Below, in pieces: positions 44,249-55,970 of a stretch of 64,000 nt of DNA. Every line of letters begins with the position of its first letter. Position 1 is the stretch's first letter. The notes under the pieces are model-generated. The model was not told the origin of the DNA. It did no database searches and worked only from the letters and a program-made list of their open reading frames with translations. Source of the DNA: Capsicum annuum (Eukaryota; Streptophyta; Magnoliopsida; Solanales; Solanaceae); NCBI RefSeq assembly GCF_002878395.1, contig NC_061114.1:147379229-147443228 (forward strand). The letters run 5' to 3'. A program made the translations under genes and the position numbers.

Positions 44249-46649
44249 TGTAATACCCCGTATTTCCCTAGCCTAGATTAAGTCTCAGTACATGGGTTAT
44301 TCTAGATAAAATTTTTGAAATACTCAGTAATTTTCAATTTGAGCCTGCCATTGTGTAGGAAATTCAATTAGCTTTCCAACGATATAAAATTTGACTAAAT
44401 ACGACAACCAGGTAAGAAGTTATGCTAATTTTAAGTTTCAGTCATTAAACATCATCATTCAGGCCAGTAGCACATTGCGGAGTATGTTAAAATAACAATT
44501 TTTAATTTCCAGTGTTGCTCTGCGATATTGGCGCATCGCGCTATAGACCTTGTTCACAATTGTCCTTTTTCAGTGTTCCAACGCGATTCCACCGTGTTGC
44601 GGTGCATTTCCAATTTGTAAAAAAAGGGGAAATGCGTACCACTGCATCGCGCCACCATGTAATTTACCAGTCGTCATTTTCCAATGGCCCAGCGCGGTAG
44701 CGGTGCGTCACGCCAGGGGTCCAAATCGGAAAAATTTCACAAAAAATTAAAGTTTCGCCCAGGGTTAAAACAATCTTTTTCCATAATTTTATTCCGCCTA
44801 GATGTGGGATTTAAGCCCTAAAAATGTGTAAAACGCTTCATTATTCACTTTTCTCCAAAATTAAAAGTATTTCTCTCTTAAGGAAACAAACCCTAGCTCT
44901 CATAAATCAAGGTCAATCCCAAGAATTTCTCCAAGAACTCATCGAATTAAGGTATGTTAGATGTTCATCCATGGATCCTTACCTTCCATGGAGTCCAATA
45001 ATCCTTTTTCAATATACAGGATTTATGATTTCCATGTTTGAATTTGATTGAATTCATATTCATGATGTTGTTTGAGTTAAACTCCATGATTTAGATTACA
45101 AGTTCCAAGAATTGATTATAGTATGTGTTGAATTACATGATATTCATGATAAACCCTTCAATTTGCAAGTTGATTTTTGTACCCATGTTAACCCTAAGTG
45201 TTTATGATTTAATGAACCAAGTATACATCTCATATGTTTGATAAATTGTCTATGAGAATGAAATAATATCATTATAGCATGCTAACATGTATTCCCCATT
45301 CATGTACAAGTTAATGCATTACAAGTGTTTGATGGAATGTCTCTATGAATGAATTATGACCAAGTGAACATTGTTATGTTATTCAAGATTACGCTTTTCT
45401 TTACTTTTTATGCTATCGAGTCCTGAGGGTATTAAATACCCGACAATTTAGCTGTTTACCTAGAGCCAGTGTCTGTCACAAAATAGTATCAGTCATGTCA
45501 TGATCAGTAGTACTCTCAGTCCATTACAGAACAGAGAAAACTCATTAATCTCAGTGAATTTAGTCCAGTTCAGTCCAGTATAATAGTTCAACATCCTTTA
45601 GTTGGGAGTAGGATTCAGCACCGAGTGAACCCAAGGATGGGGTCTCACCTTCCAGGAGAAGGTGTAATCCTTATAAGCAATCCTTGCATCCTAGAACTAT
45701 GTAGCCAGCGTAGGTGGAGACATCACACCTGCCAGTTAAGGGTTGATAAGGTGCTCTACCTACCAATAAAGGGTACCACCGTTCTCATTTAGGGAACCTA
45801 CCAGTAGAGGGTTACTCTTTAGTTTGTCTTTACTTGTGGCATGGTACTGAGACCCTTCCAATTGGGGTTACAGATTGGATGCCGATTTAGTTATCAGCTC
45901 AGATTTGGGGTGTGTCGGTTAGATGATTAACTCCCACAGTTTCAGTTTTAGTCTTATTCTTCAGAATAGAACTCAGTTCAGTCATTAATAACTCAAATTA
46001 TTAGTATATTCAGTTATCAGTTATTAGATTTAGTTTCAGTATACTAAGTCATAGTACGCACAGTATGTTCAGTAGGTATAGATCCTCTATGTACGCTAAT
46101 CCAGCTCTTGCATAATATTCAGTTAGTTATTGTTCATGCATATAAACCCATGCATTCAAACTTACCTCATTTGGCATACCAGTAAATTCCCACGCACTGA
46201 CCGCATACCTGTTTCTTATGCTATGATGTTTTATATCATAGGTTCGGATGCTTAGGTTCCTAACCACACTTATCCAGATTCATCCAGTAGTAGCAGATTT
46301 AGCAGTGAGTTGTCATTCATTAAGGATATATTTTTATTTCAGTATTTCAGTTTAGCAGTATTCTAGTAGATAGAGTTTGTTGGGGGATTGTCCCATCAAC
46401 TCCACTTTTAGATAGTTTCAGTTAGAGGCTTCTCAGATAAGATTTTTAGATAGTATTTAGTTTTACATATATTATATTTTATTAGTATTTTAGATGTTTT
46501 GAACGTTATGACATTTTAGCCCATTATTCCATATTTATGTCAGTATTATTGTTCAGTGCTAATAGAAGGTTCCAGCTCATGGGTAGATTGTGGTCCCTCA
46601 AGATCGTAAGCACCGTGTAGCATCTAGAGTGTAGACTCAGGGCATTACA
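44249..46649 (+). repeat. 5' LTR of E
   Basis: The U3 holds GC-rich dyads with GCG, GCATCGCGC and GCGGTGCG cores (44470-44725), in contrast with its AT-rich surroundings. A GGGTATTAAATACCC palindrome lies near 45428-45442 in the TATCGAGTCCTG block. The CTATGATGT/ATATCATAG stem-loop is at 46221-46241. Its end is typical of the G/S/L group. Confidence 0.82.
46221..46241 (+). other. Conserved LTR stem-loop, copy in E
   Basis: CTATGATGT (46221-46229) pairs with ATATCATAG (46233-46241): eight Watson-Crick pairs and one G-T wobble. Relative to G, S and L, one G-C pair is replaced by A-T on both arms. Confidence 0.65.
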
Positions 46650-46830
46650 ATCCTAGAACCAGAGCCTAAGGTTCAATAGAGTCCTAGGGAGTCTGAAAAG
46701 CCGCATCGCATAGAGTCTTATCCATGGGTGTGTAGCGTGCCACACTTATGGATAGGAGGCTATGAGATGGTATATGGTGGTACCAAGGTAGGCTATCTAT
46801 TCCCGACATCAATGGTTTGAGGGAAAGGAT
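46650..46830 (+). promoter_or_regulatory. PBS and leader of E with a dimerisation-like hairpin
   Basis: A PBS-like site (about 46655-46670) follows the LTR. At 46728-46745 GTGTG and CACAC form a 5-bp stem around the loop TAGCGTGC. Nearly the same hairpin occurs in the leader of F. The leader ends abruptly at the junction with D's integrase. Confidence 0.6.
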
Positions 46831-47620
46831 TTTGGAAAAATCTCAAATATCTCGTTATGCGATTCATGTGGGAGTTCTATGGGTGGAATAATATGAAGCG
46901 AGATATGGTTATGTATATGGTGTGCCAATAAGGGAAATTTGAGGACAAGAGACCCAAGGTTTGTATTAAGAGATTGAGTTGCCTGAATGGAAGTGGGAAG
47001 TGATTATTATGGATTTATTTACCTGTCTTCCTCGATCTTGAAATAAATATGATTCAATTTGGGTCATTGAGGAAAGGATGACCAAGTCTGCTCATTTCTT
47101 ACTATTAAGGACTAGTTATTCTATGGAGGATTACACTAACTTGTATCTTGTGGAGATTGTGAAGTTGCATGGTTCTCCAATATCATTCATTTTGGATTGT
47201 GGTACTCTATTCTCATCATATTTTTTGAATTCATTTCAGAAAAGTTTGGGAACTAAGGTGTGCCTTAGTACTTCTTTCCAACTACACTCAGATAGACAAG
47301 CGGAAAGGACCATTAAAACATTGGCAGATATGCTTCGTGCTTAAGTGATTGACTATGTTGGTAGTTGGTATAGCCATTTTTCTTTGAGTGAGTTTTATTA
47401 TAATAATAGTTACCACTCTAGCATTGATATGTCTCCTTTTAAAGCATTATATGGTGGTAGGTATCGTTCTTCTATTGGGTGATATAAGGTTGGTGAGGGT
47501 ATGTTTTTTGGCCCTGATTTAGTTCACCAAACCTTGGAGAAGGTGAAGGTGATTCGTGATAGATTGAAAGCCACTTAAAGTCACCAAAAGTCCTATGCAG
47601 ACATGAGATGTTAGGAGTTA
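46831..47620 (+). pseudogene. Integrase of D
   Basis: The zinc-binding region (WNNMKRDMVMY) is decayed. The core frame (47078-47344) reads MTKSAHFLLLRTSYSMEDYT, HGSPISFILDCGTLFSSY with the second Asp, and AERTIKTLADMLRA with the Glu. After a stop come YYNNSYHSSIDMSPFKALYG and VHQTLEKVKVIRDRL. The first Asp region (IIMDLFTCL) is also visible. All three DDE residues survive, though the frames are broken. Confidence 0.83.
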
Positions 47621-48220
47621 GAGTTCAATGTTTGTGATTGGGTATTCTTAAAGGTATCTCCCATGAAGGGAGTAATGCATCTTGGTAAGAAGAGAAAGTT
47701 AAGCCCTCGATATGTCGGCCCGTACTTGATCTTGAAGAGGGTTGGAAAAGTTGCTTATGAATTGGAGTTGCCTCCTAGTTTAAGCTCTATTCATTCGATC
47801 TTTCATGTATCTATGTTGAGGAATTGTGTGGGTGATCCTTCATCGGTTGTTCCTTTGGAAGGATTGGGCATCTTAGATTCCTTAGCCTATGAAGTAGTCC
47901 TAGTTGAGATCTTGGATAGTCAAGTGCATCAATTTTTGAAAAAGGATGTGGCTTCAGTGAAGGTTCTTTGAAGGAACCATAAGTTTGAGGAAGCTACTTG
48001 GGAAGCTGAAGAGGACATGAAGTCCAACTATCCGCATTTGTTCCCCATTCTAGAAATTCGTTCTTATGGTATGACATGGGTTGTACTTAATATTCTTGTT
48101 TTATGTTATTGTTTACTAACATTGGTTAAAGGTTAGTTTGATGTGTAATAATGTGTTAACTCATACTTGTGCTTGCCTTTACCCGTCATTCGAGGGCGAA
48201 TGATCTAAGTCGGGGAGAAT
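47621..48220 (+). pseudogene. Integrase C-terminus, chromodomain and PPT of D
   Basis: An open frame (47663-47971) reads MKGVMHLGKKRKLSPRYVGP, then LILKRVGKVAYELELP and SSIHSIFHVSMLRN, ending VASVKVL with a stop in place of the usual Trp. The chromodomain end FEEATWEAEEDMKSNYPHLF follows. A tail of about 150 bp leads to 'cattcgagggcgaatgatct' and the purine tract CGGGGAGAAT (48211-48220), just before the 3' LTR. Confidence 0.85.
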
Positions 48221-49064
48221 TGAAACACCTTAGCTTTGGACCTTTGGGAAAATTGCCTTAGTTGGATTTTTTGGACATCATATGACTAGAAGGTACTAGT
48301 CGTATGGTTGGGTATGGGTTAGAGCCTCCCGCTCATATGTTAGCCAGTGTAGTTAGGTTGGGTTTTGTCAAAGATATGTCTAGGCAACCTACTGGCTGTA
48401 TGTTAGGATACGAATCATATGTTGTTGAGTTGTATGATGTCCTAAACTTAGCCTAGTGCATTCTGTTCAGGGTATGGTTCATAGGGTACTTCTTGTTCTC
48501 TAAGATACAAGTTGTCCATGTGTTGTAGTATGATGGCCAGTATGGGGTTCTAAGGTGAGATCTATGGTATGAGTTAAGGGTACCACTCGTACTCTAGGAT
48601 ACGATTTAGGGGGATGGGTCATACCCTCCTACGCCCTTAAAGTTTTTGTGAAAATACGTAAGAGAATTAACTAGTCATATGTAAATGGTGTTTTGAGCTA
48701 AGGGTCATATGTAAATGGTATTTTGAACTAAGGTATTGGCCTAATGCATATGAATGGTTTGCAAATGGTTTATGAAATGATTTAAATGATAACCTTGGTG
48801 GTTTAATTGGTTAAATAGGTTTGAGTCCCTAACATTAAATGTGTTTATGTCTTCACTTGATAATGGATTCAAGTCCAAAAACTTTGAATTGAACAAGTGT
48901 CTTTGTAAGAAAATGTGTTTGAGTCCAAATTTTAAATGAATGTTTGGTTGATTGATAATGGTAACGGTATGTTGTTGCTTACAAGTGGTGTTTGTATGTC
49001 GATACCAATAAAGTGCCTTTGTAAGTAATTGGCTAAATTATTGTACATGTGAAATGATGGTTTT
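48221..49064 (+). repeat. 3' LTR of D, internally deleted and truncated
   Basis: It aligns with 40269-40665 and then 41165-41600 of the left LTR. A near-perfect dyad CATATGACTAG/CTAGTCGTATG is at 48279-48306. Similarity stops at 49064, where C-derived sequence begins. Confidence 0.75.
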
Positions 49065-49204
49065 GAGGGCTTGCGAGTCTTATCTTGCTTATATTTATGA
49101 TTTTGAGGGGTTCCGATAAGAAATAATCCCGCTTATATTTGTCTAGGAGACTTATTTTGAGGGGTTACGAGTCTTATCTCGCTTATATTTATGATTTTAG
49201 TGTG
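49065..49204 (+). repeat. Short duplication at the D-C junction
   Basis: The phrase GCGAGTCTTATCTYGCTTAT with a following 'atttatgatttt' occurs twice, about 95 bp apart (from about 49071 and 49166), with a weaker copy in between. The origin is unclear. Confidence 0.55.
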
Positions 49205-50130
49205 GAGAGTCCCTTACTTGATTTTGTTCCTATAGTCCATGAATTTCCTAATGTTTTCCTATTGATCTACCAATCTTCTTCCAGAGCATGATTTTGAATT
49301 TATTATTGATCTTGAGTCAAGGACCTGACCTATTTCTATGACACCTTATTGTATGGATCCTACCGAGATTAAGGCTTTGAACTTTCAACTTCAGGATCTT
49401 TTGGGTAAGGTCTTTTAATAGATCGAGTGTATTTCCTTGTGGTGCACCTATTTTGTCCGTGAAGAAGAAGGATGGTTCCTTACGTTTGTGTATTAACTAT
49501 AGGTAGATTAATAAGGTGATGGTGAAGAATAGGTGTCCTATGCCTCACATTCATGATTTATTTGACCAGTTTTAGGAAGCAACGGTGTTCTCTAAGAATG
49601 ACTTGAGTTTTTGTTACCATTAGTTAAGAATTTGTGCTGAGGATATCCCAAAGACAACCTTCAGGATTTGTTATGGTCATTATGAGTTCCTAGTGATGTC
49701 TTTTGGTTTGACCAATGCCCGATTGCATTCATGAATTTGTTGATCCGCGTGTTCAGTCCATATTTGGATTCCTTCATGATAATGTTCATCAATGACATCC
49801 TTGTATTTTTGAGTAGTAGGGAAGAGCATATACAACATTTGAGGATTATGCTTACGACTTTGAGAGATCGTAGCCATGTTCCCAAATTCTCAAATTGTGA
49901 GTTCTTTCTCGAGATGGTGACCTTTCTAGGTCAAATAGTATTTAAGAATAGGATTATGTTGCACCCGACAAAGATTATGACTATTCATTATTGGTCCAGT
50001 CCTATATCTCCATTTGAGGCTTGTACCTTCTTTTGTTTGGTTTGTTACTATAGGAGGTTCATTAAGGGGTTTTCTACTATTGCAGCACCAATTACAAGAT
50101 TGACCCAGAAAGAAGGGCCTTTTTAATAGT
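49205..50130 (+). pseudogene. Protease-RT linker and RT of C
   Basis: It starts with VHEFPNVF-like text, then LPPEHDFEFIIDLESR and [29 protein letters not shown] and [14 protein letters not shown]. The active-site frame (49731-50126) reads [20 protein letters not shown] and then N-D instead of D-D: the box is FIND at 49785-49796 (GAT to AAT). The thumb continues FLEMVTFLGQIVF and RRFIKGFSTIAAPITRLTQK. The N-terminal half has several stops. Confidence 0.85.
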
Positions 50131-50830
50131 TCAAGGAGTGGGAGTCGAGTATTCAGAAGCTTAAGGGATTTCTCACTTCAAATCCTATTGGCCCTTCCTG
50201 TTGAGGGTGATGGATTCACCATATATTATGATGATTTTATTGATTATTTGGGTTATGTATTGATGTATAAGGGTCTTGTTATTTCTTATGCATCAAGGCA
50301 ACTAAAGGTGCATGAGATCCAATAACCCCACTCATGATTTGGAGATGTTAGTGGTAGTTTTTTCACTTATGATTTTGAGGCATTATCAATATGGCGTACA
50401 TTGTGAGATTTATATTGATCATCATATCCGTGAGCATCTTATGACTAGAGAGTGCTTAATTCTAGAAAATGTAGATAGATGGAGTTTCTTAAGGATTATG
50501 ACACCTCTATTTTATATCATCCAAGCAAAGTGAACGTAGTAGAAGATGTCTTAAGACGAAAGACATTGAGTATCGGTATTTTGACCTCTTTCTTTATTTC
50601 TTAGAGCTTGTTGGCATAGGACATCTACTCCTTAGCCAACATAATGGTGTGACTTGATATTTTTGATCACAAAAGGATTCTTGCTAGTGTTGAGGTCAGG
50701 TCTATCCTATTTTAGTAGATTCAAAGTCTCCAGTTTAAGTATATGAGATTTTGTATCATCCATGATCAACTTTTGAGTATTGAGTTCAAGGGGGATACTA
50801 TAGATTCTAAAGGTGTTCTGAGGTGTGATG
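50131..50830 (+). pseudogene. RNase H and connection of C
   Basis: Readable parts are an ILALPVEGDGFTIYYD-like stretch, [13 protein letters not shown] and THDLEMLVVVFSLMILRHYQ, then EIYIDHH. Acidic positions of RNase H can be placed, but there are frame changes after the first part and stops further on (from 50534). The stretch 50560-50830 is the decayed connection to integrase. Confidence 0.72.
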
Positions 50831-51560
50831 GATGAGTTTGTGCTTTATGGATTGGAGACATAATTCAGTTAATCTTACGTGAGGCTCACAACTTCAAATA
50901 TTATATTCACCTTGGTACAGCTAAAATGTATAGATTTTTTAGGCAACCTTATCAGTGGAGTGGCATAAAGAGTGATATGGAGGACTTTTTAGCTCATGGA
51001 CTATACTATCAATAGGTGAAAGATGATAATTAGAGTCCTGGTGGCTTGATTCACATATTGCCTATTTTTAAGTGGAAGTGGGAGCAGATTATCACAGATT
51101 TGATTAACTTCTTGTCTCCTACCTTTTGTGGTTCTGTGGTATTTGGGTCGTTATGGATCGGTTTACCGAATTGGCATATTTTATTATTATTTAGATGTCC
51201 TTCAGCACCTAGAGGTTAGCTCGTATCTATGATTATGAGATAGTTCATTGGCATGGATTGCCTATAGCTATCAATTCAAACTAGGGCTCAGTGTTCACTT
51301 CTAGCCTTTGGAGAGATTTTCAGGAAGAGTTGGGCTCTTAGATGGATCTTAGCATAGATTTTCACCCTCAGACAGAAGGACTACTTTGGTTTAAAGGATA
51401 CGCTCTGAGACTATGTTATGTATTTTGGAGGTAAGTGGGAGAAACACTTAGTTATGATGGAGTTCGCACATATAATAATAGATAACATTCAAGGCATTAT
51501 ATGGTAGGCATTGTCATTCTCTTATTGGGTAGTTCGAGGCCTCCGAGATTAGACCCCGTG
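50831..51560 (+). pseudogene. Integrase core of C
   Basis: Zinc-binding text is seen in EAHNFKYYIHLGTAKMY. The core has WEQIITDLINFLSP with the first Asp and WVVMDRFTELAYF. The second Asp region appears to read Asn (IAINSN-like). The Glu region lies near 51375-51410 and is shifted. The middle part is badly decayed, and DNA between 51480 and 51560 corresponds to the ALYGRHCHSPIG-like stretch with a deletion. Confidence 0.7.
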
Positions 51561-51998
51561 GTATTGACTTGCTTTGGGAGTCATTTGAGGAAAAACAAGT
51601 TCAGTCCTAAATATATTGGACCTTTTGAGATATTTCTTACAGTTGGAGAAGTGGCTTATGAGTTAGTCTTAACCCTAGGTTTTGTTGTTGTCCATCCGAT
51701 TTTCCATGTTTCTATTTTGCGGAATTACATTCCTAATGAATATCATCTGCTTCAGTAGGTCTCAATTCAGTTGGATGAGAGATTGGCATTTCTGGAGGAG
51801 TCACTTTCATATTAGCTAGGGATTTCAAGTGGTTATGCTATAGATGGATTCTAGTAGATAAGTTTTAGTGGAGACACTTCCTAGTAGAAGAGGATACATG
51901 GGAGACCAGGAGTGAGATGCGGGCCTAGTATGCTATTTGATCCTTAAGGTACATCCTAACCCTTTACATTCGCGAAAAGTCCTTTTAGTAGTGGATAT
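51561..51998 (+). pseudogene. Integrase C-terminus and chromodomain of C
   Basis: KFSPKYIGPFEIFLTVGEVA and VVHPIFHVSILRNY form the GPF region. A chromodomain remnant follows at about 51800-51935 (LVDKF, stop, WRHFLVEEDTWETRSEMR). A non-coding tail leads to the LTR start at 51999. It places C in the same chromovirus group as H and T. Confidence 0.8.
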
Positions 51999-53809
51999 TG
52001 TAATGACCCTCCAAGTCATTTTATACTTTTTCTCTCATTTTTATCATTTAGAGATTTCCTATTCCCCAAATCATTTATGAGTTCCTGGAGCTGACAGTTT
52101 AGTTAGGGAAAGTTCATATGGTTTTTAGAATCAATTCCCTATTTTGAAGTCTTCGCTACTAAGAATTGGTTATCGGGCATAAAATTTTGTTTAATGACTA
52201 TATATGACAATTTTGAAAGCTCATCATCTCTGAAACATCGATTAATAAGGGGACCTTTGGTTAAGGTCCTCAGACCTCCATACTCATTTTAGACTATTCA
52301 CCAAAATTTGATAAAAGTGGTTGTTGGGTATGGGGCCTACTTTTCATTGAAATGACCCCAGGTGGAAAATTTGATGGTGTCATTGAGTCTAAAATGTATA
52401 AATTTATAAGGTAGCATAGTTTGATTGCTTTCATGGGATTTTGGATGAATTTTGAGCGGTCGGTGGAGACGCGGAATATTCTATGTCCCCAGCTGGTGCA
52501 TTCTCTAAAGCAACACATGGGTCTCTTTAGCAAAGGCTTATTAAGTGTCATGGCTTGACCAGCTAAGGGATGCTTAAGTGGAGCCCAGTTTTCTTAAGCA
52601 AAGACCGCTTAAGTAGCTATTGGTCTACTTAAGGGAAGAGGGCGAATTTCAGTGGGTATTGCTTAAGTGGTACTTGGCCATTTAAATGGTCCTGTGTCCA
52701 CTTAAAAGGCACCTAGGAGGCACTAAATCCCCCATCTGCCTAATTTCCTCCCCATTTTTCCACAAGTCTCAAGAGTGAAAACACTAAATAGTGTGGAAAA
52801 TTGGAAGAAACATTATTAATTGATTTTGGGGTATTTGTGAGCACGATTTTCTCATTTTTCATTAAAATCTTGCTATGTTTCCATTAAATTCATGGTTAAT
52901 TTCTCAATTTACTCTCAAAATAAGTTGATTTCTAAGAAACGTGTTGATGATTTCTAAACTGTGATTCTGCACGGGCCCCATATGAGATTCTTACATCATT
53001 TTAGAATCAAAGAATAAATTCAAAATATGGTTACCGTTATTCTCGTACTGACGAGTAGATTATAATTTTGATAGTGTGGCATCATGTAGAAGTTTCTCTA
53101 AAGGGGAAATCACTAATTTAGCAGATTTCACAGGTTTTCTTAGGCATCAAGGGAGGGTAGTTTTACCTTTCATTTAGATTGGGCTTAATTATAATATATT
53201 TATGACAATGTGCTTGATATTGGTTGAAAATTAGGCCTTAGAGGTATATTTAGTTTAATTTGGATTATTTAGCCTACTAAGCAATCATAAATTACGCATA
53301 ATTGACTTTTTTACTATTTCTTCTTTAGAATCTCTCTCTTAGAACTAAAATGAAGCTTATTTAACAACTATTTGTAAAATTACATACTTTAGCCTAGTTC
53401 GGGTAGAATTTCCCTCAGAATAGATTTCGAGGATTTAGAGTAGGCCCCTCTGGCCCACCTTACACCAAGACTATTACTTGCTCCTTGTAGGCTTAATAGA
53501 TATGTATATCATCTAATTATATATTCTAGAGCTCTTTGAGGTTAGATATATAATGCTTAAACTAGATTGGTACGATGATGATGATACTAGTTCTGGTTCA
53601 AGTATGGCAATTTATGATCTTAAGGCTGGTTTGATTTTGATATTACTCATTATATGAGTTTTGGTTCATGGTTGGTTTATGATTATAGGACTTCCGGTTC
53701 AAGCCCGACAAATGATAACATGAGTTCTGATTAAATCCTGGCATCACGAGGTTATTTATAAAACTTATGGAATCAATTCGAGTATGGTGTTTATGATATG
53801 GAAGGATTC
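51999..53809 (+). repeat. 3' LTR of C, first part
   Basis: It starts TGTAATGACCCTCCAAGTCA. A CTTAAG palindrome array (five copies within 52560-52680) precedes a conserved 'cacctaggaggcactaaat' block. The R/U5-like part has B-box-like units, including GGTTCAAGCCC (53696-53706). It is interrupted at 53810 by F, whose duplication is GATTC. Confidence 0.85.
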
Positions 53810-55908
53810 TGTCATGACCCGAACTAGGGCCTGGCCCCCGATGAGCATTTCGAACCATGGAGGCCCGAAAACCCCTTATCTGTCTGGTAATTATGCACCT
53901 AATTCATATGATTAAAGTAATGCGAAAGAAACACAATAATTCGGAAACATGGTCATAAATATGAAAAGAAACAATAACGGGGAGATAAGTTTCCCCCAAC
54001 ATCAATTAACCTCTAAACAAATAACAAGTGACTGAGTCAAGTAACCGTATATAAACTGGGACAAGGCCCCCAGTAGACCCCAAAACTGAATATAAGATAA
54101 AAGGACTACAGGACATAAGACCTTCCGAAACATAGAAGGCTCACCACTTGTCTCTAGAACTCTGTCTGAATGATCTACTGATTCTCTTGACCCCTAGACT
54201 GGGTCTCTGAACCTGAGAGGTTGGAGAGGGGAGGGGGTCAGCACAAAAGTACTGGCACGCAGAGATATCAAAACAAAACATAATATTTTTACAAACAATA
54301 GTTGAGAGCCATTATAAAGCATTTTCGTATCAAATCATTTGAAAACACATTTGTTTAATGCAATAGTTTTCTAAACAATCAATGAAATGCAAATGAGCTA
54401 GGTGGAATACCCTACATAATTTACACCAACTGTCTGACCTCGGTTGCCACTGAGATTAAAGTATAAGTGAGAAAAGACACTCAAGACCACAAAGCATGGT
54501 GTCTTGACCCCCTGGTAGTGCCCAAGATCACTTAGCCCAGGCTCCTACCTATAGTCCCAATTTGGGAATGACATGAAGTCAAGTACATAGGATTACACAG
54601 CCTGGTACCAAAATTCCATATCGGTAAACACGTTTTCCAGCGATGAGCCCTTACTGTCAAATACCTTCTTCGGGCATCCCCCTTTCTCATGTAAAATCAA
54701 TGCATTCAAGTTTCATCTGATTCAATCACATATCATGTTCTATAGGGTATCGTCATACCCAACTTGCAAGTACTCAATATCACTTCTACATATGCATAAT
54801 CATGTAAAAGGTGCTTCATAATTTACAAGTGGCGAACAATATTTATTTCAAATTCATGCTCTCTTTTGATGATCACAATATGATATGGGGTATCAAGACA
54901 TTATCATGGGAATTTGAAAGCAATTTATCATTCATATTTATCAATCTTCCATGGAAAATCTCAAATCACATATGCATGGTTTCAATCATTGAAGTATATA
55001 GTCAAACAATTCCCATGACATAAAGAAAAATGACTTAGAAATCATATTGAAAGCAAGTTATTAGAATTTAATTGAAAACCCCCATTTAAAAGCATGTATG
55101 TTCATAAAAACTACACCCATGAGATTTTAGGATAACCCCACGTACCTCTATTTCCAAAGACAATAGATTTTTCTTGAAGCTTGAGGATTGGTGATTCTAA
55201 ATATGTAATTATCTTTGAAAACCTACGGTCGAATCTTGAACTATTTGGGTTTTTATTTTTAAACCATAAGGAGAATATTTGAGCACTTTTGATGAATGAA
55301 GGTGTATTTTGGGGTCGTTGGAACTGAATTTTGTATTTTAGGGCTAAGTAAGGGTGGAAAAGGACCACTTTGTCCCCAAAACGGAGTATTTAAGTCACTT
55401 GAATTCCTTACATAGGCACCGCCTATCCCATTGCCTATGTTCACATAGGCGCCGCCTAGGCTATCACCTATGTTTACATAGGCACCGCCTAGGCTATTGC
55501 CTATGCTTTCCAGTGGCCATGGGCGATTGGTTAGGCGACGCATATCACTTTAAAAGGCCATAACTTCTTGCTCGGGTGTCATATTTTAGCCAAATTGGTA
55601 TCGTTGGAAAGCTAACTCGAATACCTCTCATTTGACACATAGTAGGCTTCCTAATTCGACATATACAAAGAGTTATATTCGATGGAAGTTGGCACACTTT
55701 ACAACATCCACTAAAACTTAGTCGATCAAAATAGTTTCAACTCGTCCTTGAGTTGAAGGACCTCTATGGTCTAACTTCAAGCTTGAATGGATTCACATGC
55801 TACACAATTAATTGACATGACATATTGGCATAGTATTTTATGGCTTCAAGATTTATCAACACATTGGAATCATGGTCTATATTGTAGCCCAAAATACGGG
55901 GCGTTACA
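53810..55908 (-). repeat. 3' LTR of F
   Basis: On the minus strand it starts TGTAACGCCCCG and ends GGGTCATGACA. It carries a three-copy 33-bp tandem repeat with GGCGCCGCCTAGG cores (55412-55510), next to a TTAAATACT box (about 55386-55395 on the minus strand). The 5' LTR has the same layout. The LTRs differ by scattered substitutions and small indels. Confidence 0.9.
55412..55510 (-). repeat. 33-bp repeat array in LTR F
   Basis: Three copies of an ACATAGGCGCCGCCTAGGC-type unit. GGCGCC and CCTAGG are palindromes. The matching array in the 5' LTR is at about 62085-62180. The open frame over it (His-Arg-rich) is an artefact. Confidence 0.8.
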
Positions 55909-55970
55909 TTATCCCCCCCTTAGGATCATTCGTCCCCGAATAATGATACAGGACACAGACAGACATGATT
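55909..55970 (-). promoter_or_regulatory. Polypurine tract and pre-LTR tail of F
   Basis: The minus strand reads ATTCGGGGACGAATGATCCT and then AAGGGGGGGATAA directly before the LTR. The purine run (55909-55921) is the plus-strand primer. Confidence 0.85.

Larger units (their letters stand above)
44249..46830 (+). mobile_element. Element E: 5' LTR plus leader, rest deleted
   Basis: LTR 44249-46649 (TGTAATACCCCG...GGCATTACA), then a primer-binding-site-like sequence ending CCAGAGCCTAAG and about 170 bp of leader. The next sequence, from about 46831, is D's integrase. The flanks of the LTR do not match (CGATG against ATCCT), so it is not a solo LTR. A deletion must have removed E's coding region and 3' LTR together with D's remaining RT and RNase H. 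Confidence 0.82.
40269..49064 (+). mobile_element. Gypsy element D with a giant tetranucleotide repeat
   Basis: Left LTR 40269 to about 41900, starting TGAAGCACCTTAGC; right LTR 48221-49064, starting TGAAACACCTTAGC after the purine tract CGGGGAGAAT. The internal region has no gag and almost no protease. Instead there is 1.65 kb of tetranucleotide repeat, then RT up to 44248, element E, then integrase and chromodomain. The right LTR lacks about 500 bp present in the left one (40670-41165) and stops at 49064. D interrupts C. Confidence 0.8.

Noticed and set aside
44249..46649. Solo LTR E
   Set aside because: The flanking pentamers differ (CGATG and ATCCT), and a primer-binding site and leader follow the LTR, so it is a 5' LTR of a deleted element.
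54811..55023. Frame in LTR F also seen at 61288-61698
   Set aside because: It is shared only because both are LTRs of F. The product has no known motif.
55259..55563. Gly- or His/Arg-rich repeat protein on either strand
   Set aside because: It is a translation of the three-copy 33-bp array in LTR F; the other LTR copy has a different frame structure.
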